DNA from: Euryodendron excelsum
Taxonomy: Eukaryota; Streptophyta; Magnoliopsida; Ericales; Pentaphylacaceae
Length of the DNA: 64,000 bases
Reading direction: 5' to 3'
Assembly (NCBI GenBank): GCA_033060915.1
Contig: CM065378.1
Span: forward strand, 53,359,501 to 53,423,500
A program made the position numbers and the translations under genes. The notes under the pieces were generated by a model. It made no database searches and was not told where the DNA came from. It saw only the letters and a list, made by a program, of their open reading frames with translations. This document shows, in pieces, positions 46,100-57,050 of the stretch (positions are counted from its first letter, which is position 1; every line of letters starts with the position of its first letter).

Positions 46100-47873
46100 T
46101 GTCCCCAACCCATATCTTTGTAATCAAATTTATTCAAGGATTTTTTGATAGATGGTGTTCAGCCACGACATACCTAAGGTGTAAGAATTCATTGCCCTAC
46201 TCATCAGTGGTCATGTCTCCGGTGGGGATCTCCTCCATGGGTATGGACTCCTCAACTGGCCATTCAGAGGGATCACATATTTCATTTGGATTATGGAGAT
46301 AGATTGGGCATGGTGGAAATTCCTCTCCTCAATCGCGCTCTTCGTCAGTCTCCCAATCTTCCTCTGAATAGTCCTCGACCAAGATCTCCTCCAGTTCATT
46401 TTCTTCTTCTATTTCCTCTAGTATCAAGTTAACAGTGTGATCCGGCTAAGGATTTGTGGTTACATTGGGAGCAGGAGTAGGGTTTATCGGTTGTATGTCG
46501 ATGGTCTTGTTGTTTATTAAGTCTTAAATTTTTTGTTTGAGAGAGAAACAACTTTTCGTGTCATGCCCTTGGCGTCCCAAATCGTATCCACAAGTGAGAG
46601 AGCCATTGAAGGTTGGAGGTAAAGGGCTCAGCAATGGACGGGCCGGTATGGGCTTCAATATGTTGTTCTTTAAAAGGTTATGGTAGGCTTCTGTCTGGGT
46701 GCAGGCTAAGGTATCAAAGGTATGGATGCGTCGGATCAATTGATTGAAGTTGGGTCGTGCCCCAACAAGGCCAAAGTTAGGTGCTTGGGTGGGCCTGGTT
46801 AAAGTGGATATGGGTAATATAGGATGTGAATGGAATGGTGCACGGTATTATGGTGGTTTAATGGGTAAGATGGCAGACAACTCACTCTCTTTCTTAATTA
46901 CTCCCCTTGCAGTAGCCACCTTCTTATCTATGTTAGCGGAACTTTCTCCAATTTTTGCATAGGAATCTGTAATCCTTCCCGTCTTGAGACCGTTCTCTAT
47001 TATCTCCCCTTGTATGATAAGCTCAAAGAAGCTTTTCCAGATACTTATGCAAAGCATTTCATAGCATATACCTTGAAAAGTAGCACAAACAGTTGCACAT
47101 ACTCCTTCTCTTCCAAAGGGGGATTGACTTGTGTTGCTACTTCTCTCCATCTAAAGGCATAGCTCTTGAAGTTTTCTTTATCTCCCTTACTCATTGTCAT
47201 CAAGGACCACTGGTCAGAAGTGAGATCTATGTTGTGACGATATTGCGCTTTGAATGCATTAACCAGTTCGATCCAAGTTATGATCTTCCCAAGGTCGAGT
47301 CGGGCGAACCATTTTAGGGTGGACCCAGTGAGACTATGTTGAAACAATTGCACGAAGAGCTTTGAATAGTTCCTATGACCATTTAATGCCCCAGCATAGA
47401 GGCAAAAGTGGGCTATGGGGTTGCTAGTACCATTGTACTTCTGAAAATTGGGCATTTGTGAACTTGGCCAGTCTTGGATGGTCCAAGAAAAAGCACGACT
47501 TATAATAGGAAGCAAGCCTAAAGGTGTCATGGTCATGACGGCTTTGTAGTAAATTTTCCAACCCTTGGATTTTCAAACTGAAAGGGTCTAAGGGAGCCTT
47601 TTTTATAGCAGGAGAGAGCAGTATAGTTTTTTCTTCTTCGATGTTGGCCCTCTTAGAATCCTCCTTGCTTTTCTCTATTATATCAGATTGAAGCACGGCT
47701 CTTGGGTTAGTAATTTCAAATTCTTTGGGGAAGGCCGTGGACGATGACGGGATCGAAGAAGCATCTTTTATTGCCATGGCCTGGACAAGCTTGAACATTT
47801 TGTCGATCTTAGTTCTCATCTCGTTAACTTCTTCTCGCGAGACCGGGGAGGTCTCATCAAGGTTGGCTACCAT
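46100..47873 (-). pseudogene. Tat/Ogre-like gag, frameshifted
   Basis: The N-terminal part runs from about 47873. A frameshift near 47527 leads into the retrotransposon gag core, with FQKYNGTSNPIAHFCLYAG, SLTGSTLKWFARLDLGKI and FKSYAFRWREVATQVNPPL. Another frameshift near 47060 is followed by ENGLKTGRI, a Cys/His segment CGYDLGRQGHDTKSC (46548-46592), and a short run resembling the gag-pro junction of Tat elements, interrupted by stops. An acidic stretch extends to about 46350. Gag would form particles in the cytoplasm. The frame is dead and no protease active site follows. Confidence 0.75.
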
Positions 47874-49427
47874 TAGTAAAGCTCTTTGTTGGATAATGAT
47901 TGGGTCTCTAGTTGACTGTGAATCTTTCTTAGGAGTAATGATGTCTCTTTATGGTGTAATCTCTGTGAAAGAGAAAAAAAAAAAAAAGAAAAACACGGAC
48001 ACAAGTCACGAGTCAGTGTTTGATATTTAGAAAGCTTTATGCAATGCACGTCTTAGGGGTGTCCCTTCTTGAGAGGAAAACTAAACACGATGCATTTAGC
48101 TCACTTTTTGGAGATAGGGGGTCTGCCCCTATATGCAAATACCTTACCGTCGATTGAGAACATACATTCATTCGATCATTCATTTGCTAAAAGTAGAGGA
48201 GTACATTAAACTTTGAGTTTAAATAGAAAGAAGCCGAAGTACATTTTAATAGGGGAAGGGGAAAGGGAAAGATTTTCCTTGGGAATTTCAGCGATCTACT
48301 TTTACATTTGAAATCCTAAGCTACTTTTGAATCTTTAGATTTGTCTTCCTTGAGTTTGATGTTGAGGAAGTCATTAAGAGACCTTATTGTTTGGTTGCCC
48401 CTTATCTTCTTGGCAACCTTATCTCCGTGAGCATAGAGGAATTGGGGGCCCCTCTTTATGAAATAACTTGATACCATGAGCCCTTAAGATTGCGTGAGAA
48501 CCCTTAGGATTTTGGTAGATTTTATGCAAGAAAAAGTGAGCTTGGTGCCACTCTTTATGGGTTGATCATATGTATGAGAATGCAGTAACTTGAGTTACTT
48601 TGGAACTCTTATCTTGAAATGGAGTATTGAATGCATATATGTGTATGCCAAGAGTATAGAGAGAGAGAATGCAATTATAAAGTAAATATACATGTATGAG
48701 CATTTATACAAGTATTATAACTGTAGGAATAGACAAGGATAAAGGAAAATAAAATAGCCGCCCTTTCCTCTATGGTTTTAAAATTGAAGTGCGTGTTTTA
48801 CATCCGGTAGAGGTTCGGCTATGCATGGTTTCTACATGAGTATGAGGTTGAGGGTTTACTAATACTTCCTAAGAAGGCTCGGTTCCCAAACCTTCAAATC
48901 TAGGCCCACTCCCCGAGGTGGTGCCATTATCGGTTGGTGATCAGAGTAGGGGGAACCATTATGAGGCCATAGGCTAAAAAACTGACACAGCATCCGCCCA
49001 CAACTAAAGTATCGTCCCCCTTTCTAACTAGAAGAGTCATAACTAGGTAATAAAGCAAATATACAAATGCAAGTGGACGTGCAGTGTGTGTGTGACATTT
49101 TGAAATGACCTAACAACTCTCATCCATCCTGTCCATTCCATCTTATTCATTCATGATATACATGGCAATTAATATGACATAAAATAAAATGTAAACAAGA
49201 GTGCACCAACAAAATAAAATGTATTAAGTCAATACCTTGATAACAAACTTAATGCAAGATAAAATGGTTCAATATGAATTGAATGCAAACAATAACATGT
49301 TTTTGAAAATAACTTTGAAAAGTTTGATTTTGAAGAATATGAAGTGGACAAAATTGGAAAAATCAATAGAAAATTCTAAATGACTCAATGGTGAAGAAAC
49401 ATGATAATGGCCTAACCCTCTAAGCAT
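47874..49427 (-). other. 5' untranslated region of Ogre-like element
   Basis: About 1.5 kb between PBS and gag. It is AT-rich, with a purine run (47975-47992) and no domain-bearing frame. A long leader before gag is usual for Tat/Ogre elements. Confidence 0.5.
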
Positions 49428-49444
49428 CCCCAATGCAGTCGCCA
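49428..49444 (-). other. primer binding site of Ogre-like element
   Basis: On the minus strand TGGCGACTGCATTGGGG, 7 nt inside the end of the 5' LTR. A TGGCGACT start is compatible with the tRNA-Arg type PBS described for Ogre elements, although exact tRNA pairing was not computed. Confidence 0.65.
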
Positions 49445-52400
49445 ACTGTTGTGTCCTGATTTTTCGCACTCAAGAAAATATAAATGAAAAAAACATGTTA
49501 CTTTATAGTTAAAACTCATCCTTCTAGAAGGACGAGTGCGACTAGGTTTGAATTAAAAATTGATTAGAATTAGGACTTTTGGAAAAAGGTTTGGAGTCGC
49601 CACCAAACTTTGTTAAGGTGAGTTAGGCCGCCTAAAACTAAGTGCAATCTGAAGATTAAACTTAGGATTTTTGAAAAAGGTTTTGGAAACTTCCTCAAAA
49701 GAGGGTTTTTAAATAAAATAGGTTGTTTGGCAACCTTTGGAAAGATTTAAGCCCTTTTTGAAAAATAACTCTGATTTTGGTCTCTCGAAAACAGAGATTC
49801 TAGGTTCGAAAGTTGGTTTCATATAGAAAAGATGCACTAGGCTATCACCCTATCCCACCCTTTCGGTACCTACATGTCTTTCTACTATAGGTTCACTCAT
49901 TTAGAATTTTCAATTAACAATGGCCAATACTATCCACTTTGAGAAGAATTTTAAAAAAAGGTTTGATGTGATACATGACATGCAACAGTAATAAAAGGAT
50001 TTGATTTTGAAAATAAATTGAAAAAATGGGTTTGAAGTTTGAAAAAAGTTGTAACCGCACCCATAAGGATTGCCTATGAATCCTTTTGATGGGAATCAGG
50101 TCAGTTGTAGTTTGGACTCAGGATCCGATTGAAAATAGACACTTTGGAGTCTTTAGAAAGCTTGCATTGAAAAGGGTTGGATTTGAACTTTGATTTAAAG
50201 ATTGAAAATTGGAAATCAAACTTGAAATTAACTTTGATTTAAAATCAAACTTGAGGATTTGAAATTGAGCTTTGAAGTAGAATTTGGACTTATTTTGAAA
50301 AGTTTGAATTGAACTTTGCAATCATCTTGACTTAGATTGAAGTTTTAAAACCATCTTGATTTTTACTTGAGTTTAAAGAAGAGTTTTTAAAAAGAGTAGA
50401 AACTTCCTAACTTTAGGGTTAGGGTTAAACTGGGGTTTAGACATCTAAGGACTTAGGTAATCTAAGGTTGAAACATGCACCCGAAACATAAAAGTTTGAT
50501 TTTAGAGAGTTGAATTTTAGAAAAGTCTCGAATTAGGAAAGTTCCAAATTAGAAAAGTTTGAATTGGGAAAGTTTCATTTTAGAAAAGTTTTGAATTAGA
50601 AAAGTTTCATTTTAAGAAAGTTTTGAATTAGAAAAATTCCATTTTAGGAAAGTTTTCTTCTTAGGAAAGAGTTGATTTTGGAAAGATCTAGAAGTTTGAA
50701 ATTTAAAAAGGTTTGAAAGTTTAGAATTAGAAAAGATTTAAAAGTTTAAAATTTAGAAAGTCGCGATTTGGAAAGGTTTAGAATTAGGGCAAATTTTATT
50801 TCTATTTCCTAACATAGAAGATTGAATTTTATTTTCAAAAATAGATGATTTGATTTTGTTTCCAAAATTAGAGAATTTGATTTAGGTTTCTTAAATTGAA
50901 AGATTTGATTTGACATGAAGTTGGAAAGGTTGAGTTTTGAAAATCTTGGATTTAAAAATCTATGATTTGGTATAGAAAATAGTTTTGAAAACCTATGATT
51001 TGAGGCAAAATAGGAAGTCATGACTTCAAGAAAAGAATTAAGGTTTCCTAACCATGAATTCTAGGGCTTGAGTTGTACTTCAAGACAAAGAGCTTTTGGA
51101 AAGTAGATCTTTAAAAAGAGTTTTTAAGAAGTAGATTTGCAAAACTATTTCGAAAGAGGTTTGAATATGGATTTTTGCAAGTTTTCCTTGAATGTCTCAC
51201 TTTCCTAATACGATTCATACCATAAAAAGGTTAGAACCATTCTAAAGTTGTGATTTTGAAAACAAATAGGGTTTGAAATATGGACCATAATGATCACATT
51301 GAATGTAACACTTTCCTAAAACAACCTTAACCATGGAATGGATAGAATCACTTTAGGATTGTGATTTTGATAAAAATAATTTAGGGTTTACACCTAAAAT
51401 TTAGATCTTAATGGTTACATTGAGTATAAAATTTTTTCAAAACAACCCTAACCATGGAATGGCTACGATCATCCTAGGAGTGTGATCTTGAAAACAAGTT
51501 TGAAAAAAAGAAATTTTAAATGCAAGTTTTAAAAGAGAACTTTGATGCAAGTTTAAAAATAACTTTAAATGCAATTTTGAATGCAAATATATGAACATGA
51601 TAACCACAATGCAATAAGAGCGTGAACATATAAGGTTGGGTTTCACCACATAATCAAGGGGGCCGAACTCACACCGTCTTAGGTTGAACTTGAAGAAAGC
51701 TCCTAGCATGGTAACCTTCAACAATTCTTTCTAGGCATGAATCGAGAAGTCCCTTGTTTCAAATATGCAAGAAGAGGGGATAAAAGATAAGGATTAAAAT
51801 AGAAAAAAACTCAAGTGGGTTTAGAAAGAGAAGAGAGAGGGGGATTACATAAAGTAATGGAAAACCAACCTTATCTTCTTCTTGCTTTGATTACTTTGTT
51901 TGCTTTACTTGACTTGCACTTTAAGAACTTTGAAGATGCAACACTTCATCTTTAATAAATGTTTGGAGACTTGTGTTTGAGTGTATAGGGTATATAGAAG
52001 CCAAGGCTTGAGTGTATAGAGGCTAAGGTTTGAGGAGGCTTGAGAGAATTAGGGCTTTGAAGGAATTCAAGCCTATTTTTAGAGAGGCAAGGTTTCTGGA
52101 CTGAGTTTGGAAACCCTTTTTATTCAAGGGTAGGGTCTGCATTTATAGGCAATTGACACGAGAACTAACGCCTGTTGTAGTGGAGCCTTTGGAAATTTAA
52201 CCTTAGCACCACTAGGAGTGTTGCCAGGCCATGTTGTGGCTTGGCACTAGCCCTTTTGGAAAACTTTTAAGATGGTAAGAAATAGATCTTTGACTCTTGT
52301 GAGGTAAAGCAAAAGATTTGGACGTCTGTCTTAGTGATTACCATGTAATTTTTGGCTTAACTCCATTAGAAGTGACTCTCAAAAGTCTAAAAATGATCCG

Positions 52401-53689
52401 AAAGGCCAAGGATGGACGGAAACCTCTACGAGAGTATCCCGGAGGTAAATGGCTTCAGAACCAGTGTCAGAATAACTGAAAAGGGTGACCGGCCTACCAA
52501 GGGCAAAACGGTCAATTAGACCGAAAAAAACACCAGAATGGACCTGAAATGATCCGTGAGAAGGCTTGAAGGTTGGAAACACTATCGAGAGTGTTCCGCG
52601 GGTTGGCAGTTTGATACCCAAATCCGATATAATTGGAAAAAGAGACCGGCCCATTAGAGGCAAAACGGTCATTTTACACCGGACTTACTGGAATAGACTC
52701 AAAATAGTCTGGAAAGTTATAGAAGGTTGAAAATACAATTGGAACCATCCTCGGAAGGTAATCGGTTTGATACACAAAGCCAGTGTGGTTCCCGGAGGTG
52801 ATCGGAGGCCTAGGGACAACATGGTCATTTTGATCAAATGGTCTCGAAATTGAACTGGAACCAACTGGAAGGCACTTAACCATGCCGGATTATCTTTGGG
52901 ACAATCTTGGAAAGGTGAACTTACTGCTATGAGGACTTAGGTACTTTCTTAAGAAACCTGCCAAAAGGGTCCAAGGAGCAGTTTGGTCATTTTTCACCAG
53001 AGTTGGCTAGCAGACACTAGTATTAACTCGGGTTTTGAGTATTTTTGTCACTCTTACGGTGTGTGACGAGTTGGTTTCCAAAGGTATCCCATCCTTCGAT
53101 AAACGTGTCACGGCTAAGAGACGTGTTCGGTCCCGTGACATAGGGGTTTTATTAGAAATTTCCATTCTTAACCTGTTTGTGAGTGTTTTCGCCACTCTGA
53201 CGGTTGCAATGATTGTGAGTGTTTCTGTCATTCTGACGATGTGCGTTCATTACAAAGATTGCACGATCTCATGAAGCTGCTAGATGGTCTTATCGTCTAA
53301 GTTATCAACTTTCTTGAAAAACAGGCCAAATAGCGAACATTCTATATTGATAGGCTAGCAGGCACCAAAAGTGAACCTGTAAGCACCCCATTTTTGCCCG
53401 CTCGGCAATCTCCGGCCCGACTGGGATCGATTTCCGACATCACAACACATGCAGGTTCAAGATGAGTCTTATAATCTCCAATCCAACCAGCTGGTCGCTT
53501 CTCGGGCCCACAAGGACCCGCCAGAGTCATAAGCACCATTATTCTAGGCAGCTTTCCGGACAGGGCGGTCCCGGAAACCAACGCCATCCAAGTAGCTTCC
53601 CGGGATAGGGCGATCTTAGGGACCAACACCTCGTCAAAAATTCCAGATGGTTCACTTCTGGCGCCTGCTAGCCCACCAACGTAGAATGT

Positions 53690-53885
53690 CCGTCATTTGG
53701 TAGTTCTCCGAGACCGGGCGTTCTCAAGGACCAACACCACCCTTCCAGGTAGCTTTCTTGGACCAGGCGTTCTTAGGAACCAACACCACCCTACAGGTAG
53801 CTCTCTAAGACCAGGCGTTCTTAGAGACTAACACCACACAGGTAGTTTTCCAAGACCGGGCGGTCTCGGAAACCAATACCTAGGT
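53690..53885 (+). repeat. U3 minisatellite of about 57-60 bp in divergent LTR
   Basis: Three to four units, each with GGTAGCT, a GACCAGGCGTTCT-type word and AACCAACACCACC. Single related units occur upstream at about 53550 and 53600. It takes the place of the CTCGAG-containing minisatellite of the other subfamily. Confidence 0.6.
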
Positions 53886-54373
53886 CAACACTAGCGCCTG
53901 CTAGCCCGACTCGGTAAAAAATGACCAAACCTGCCCCTTAGGCCTCCAGGCACGTTTTGGGAAAGTTCAAAATCCCTCAAAATGATAAGTCCATCCTTCC
54001 AAAATGTTACTAAACCATTAGGCATCCCCCACACACCATTTGGTCTAAATTCGGTCCTATTCCGGCTCGCTCTGGTCAAAATGACCGTTTTACCCCAAAA
54101 CGCCTCAGCACGGCACAAACCCTGTTGAACGGTAAAAGACTCTCTCAAAATTATCCATGAACAACCCCACACACTTAACATAACATACCAAACCATTCCT
54201 GACCGTTTCCAGCCAACTCCGGTCAAAACGACAGTTTTGCCCCTAGAAGCCCAAAAATGCCCCAATACAGCACCGGCCTTAGGATTTCGAGCGGAGGGTT
54301 TCACCACACACCCTTATTTAACCCAAGGAACACCCTACAACACTAAGCTCACATGACACGATAAAAGTTCCTA

Positions 54374-55166
54374 GAGCGTCTCGCAGACGCTCCGCCTAAA
54401 TTGTCTTTTCTCCCGATTCCCTGGTTATAAGGCACCGTCAACCGACTTGAGAAATGCGTAAATCAGGAAATTCTCGAAAGCTCATCCATAGATCTTTCCA
54501 TCGATACAGTTCAATCAAATAGATCGCCTCCCGAAGCCCTCCATCGTATGGTGTGCAAACTATGACTTTCAGCAACCCCTGGAGCGTCTTGTAGACGCTC
54601 CGTAGAGGTTGACTTTTTCTCCGATTCCCTAATCAAAATGCACCGTCAAACGACTTGAAAATTGTGTAAATTTGGGAATTCCAGAAAGTATTTACAGAGA
54701 AATTTTCATCGGTACGGTCCGATTGAATATATCACTTCTCGAAGGCCTCAATCACATGAAATGAAAACAGCCACTTTTAAACACCCAAGGAGCGTATCAC
54801 AAACGCTCTGCAACCTTTTTGGCACACTTCCCAAGACAATATCACTCATCTCCAAACATAATTCAAACTTTTTGAAAACATGAAAGTCCAATGGAAGCAC
54901 TAGGAGAACATCCCGAGTGCGACCAATTCCCCCGAAACCTTCCCAATTAACTCAATTATCAAGGCAAAGTTTGGACAAACCTTCCCGGTGATGGAGCGTA
55001 TGCTACATGCGCTCAAATTTTGATCAGATTGACCAACTTTCGATCAGGAGTAGAGATTTAACCAGTACATAGGGTGCCACGTGTCATTCTGGCAATGGAA
55101 CAGTACCTGCGCATGTCCTACATGCGCAAGGTCAAATTTTGGCCATGCGCATGTAGCACATGCACA
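54374..55166. promoter_or_regulatory. array of short hairpins upstream of TATA
   Basis: Perfect dyads at 54374-54392 (arm GAGCGTCT, 3-nt centre), 54581-54601 (arm GGAGCGTCT, 3-nt centre) and 55108-55128 (arm TGCGCATGT, 3-nt centre). Imperfect ones lie near 54790, 54993 and 55146. The TATA box is at 55186. Arm length and 3-nt centre are constant while the sequence varies. Confidence 0.6.
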
Positions 55167-55185
55167 AAGCTTGTTCCAGATTGCC

Positions 55186-55194
55186 TATAAATAG
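55186..55194 (+). promoter_or_regulatory. TATA box of solo LTR 53378-58430
   Basis: TATAAATAG, 57 bp after the last perfect dyad. The downstream pyrimidine-rich leader matches the other LTRs in plan. Confidence 0.6.
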
Positions 55195-56600
55195 AGGCCT
55201 CCCCCTTTATATATTCCAAGTCCGAAATTGATGCGAAGTTCTGCTGAAATCACTCTAAAAACTCGAATCCTTACGTATATTCCACCCCTCCAACACTTAG
55301 GCTAGATTCTACGTCTCTCAAGCCTATACACTCCATATACAATGCCTCATATACACTTACACACTCCACTCTAGCCTCTCAAGCCCTCTTGAAGTCACTC
55401 AAGCTCTAATCAAGACATCCATTGAAGATTACAAGTGTAGTGAAGGCAAAAGGTGGTATCCCTTTTACATTTGTGCTCTCCCCCACTCTTCTCTTCTTCC
55501 TCCTAGCCTACTTAGGCTATTCTCTATTTTAATCCCCATCTTCAACCCCCCTTTCTTGAATGCTTAAGCCAAGAGGGCTCTTAGATCATGCCTAGAGGAA
55601 AGCAAATGAGAGTCACCGTGTAGGGGGACCTCTCACTAGCTTACTTTAAGATGGTATGGCCTAGGAGCCCCTTGTTTATGTGGTGTAGCCTAAAAGCCTT
55701 GAATGTGAATCATGACCCCTTGCATATTGCTATCTTGATCATGTCTTGTGTGCTTGGCTTCATTTTATGCTTATTGTCATGCTCCACAATGCTTACATTG
55801 CTCTTAATTTTATGCAATTTCCAAGTTCTACGTTTATTTCAAAATCATTCCAAGAGTTGGCCCCTTAAAGTTTAAGACGAGACCTTAGGAGTCATACCTT
55901 GGAAAATCCCTCACTACCCCCTAATTCACATTTTTGCATCATTACATTACAACTTGCATAAAAGTTGCTTTCAAACTCTCTAATTTTCAAGGTTTCCATT
56001 CTCTCAAATTTGGTGGTCAAAATGGCCCCATGTAACCCTTTCTTGAGTGGTCTCCCTTTATATTAGCCATAGGAGCCCTAAATTATTATAATGGTTCCCT
56101 TTTCTCTTTATGCTCGCCTAAGAATGATGTTCAAACTCTTTGATTTTTATGGTTTCTATTCTCTCAAGTTTAGTAGTTGGAATGGCCCCATGGAACCCTC
56201 TCTTGAGTGGTCTCCCTTTTGTTGGCCATATGAACCCTCTCTTGATGGAATACTCCCCTTGAAAAATTGTTTTGAAAATCCTTCTCAAAAGATGATTTTC
56301 AAAAATTCATTCTCTCCATCTTTGCATCAAAAATGATTTTCCAAAAATTGCCATCGTTATGTTGATTTTTGACCCCTTATACTCTTGTTAAGATAGTGGT
56401 TATAATGGCCATAAGGAAATCTTCCTTGGAATGGTCTCCAAGTACCACCCATACAAACCATACTCTTGACTAGAGTCAAAATTTTCATGGAAATAATCTT
56501 CAAAGAGATGGCCTACTAAAGTCTATTGCATAACATGTTTTGTTTTCCAAAACTCTTTCCAAAAATGCACCAAACCACACTTCAAAATCATCTTTCAATC

Positions 56601-57050
56601 CAACCCTAGGTTAACTTGACCCTAGTTACCAAACCCTAGGTTAACTTGACCCTAGTTGACTAACCCTAGGTTAACTTGACCCTAGTTATCAAACCCTAGG
56701 TTAACTTGACCCTAGTTACCTAACCCTAGGTTAACTTGATCCTAGTTGACTAACCCTAGGTTAACTTGACCCTAGTTGACCAACCCTAGGTTAACTTGAC
56801 CCTAGTTGTCTAACCCTAGGTTAACTTGACCCTAGTTCACTCACCTTAGGATAACCTAACCCTAAATCATCGTAACCTTAGGTTAACCCTACCCTAGTTA
56901 GTTAACCTTAAGTCATCTTAACCTTAGGTTAACCTAACCCGAGTTAGTTAACCATAGGTCATCTTAACCTTAGGTTGACTTAACCCAAGTTAGTTAACTT
57001 TAGGTTACCCCTAACCCTAAGCTAACTCAACCTAGGTTAGTACACTTCAA
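56601..57050 (+). repeat. 30-bp telomere-like tandem array plus degenerate extension
   Basis: Eight near-identical 30-bp units (56605-56845) begin AACCCTAGGTTAACTTGACC and differ mainly in the last few bases. They continue into diverged units of about 46 bp to about 57050. CCTAGG and GTTAAC palindromes recur in each unit. The CCCTA core resembles the plant telomere repeat, but the unit is not the 7-bp telomere motif and lies inside an LTR. Confidence 0.85.

Noticed and set aside
44282..46302. Short frames between the PMD gene and gag, considered as pol remnants
   Set aside because: No RT, RNase H, integrase or protease motif can be seen in either strand. Recorded as non-coding until a profile search says otherwise.
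53891..54307. 138-codon minus-strand frame in the divergent LTR
   Set aside because: It lies in U3 across repeated CGGTCAAAATGACCG-type blocks, with no recognisable domain.
56601..57050. Possible interstitial telomere
   Set aside because: The unit is 30 bp, not the 7-bp plant telomere motif, and the array is inside an LTR with clear TSDs.
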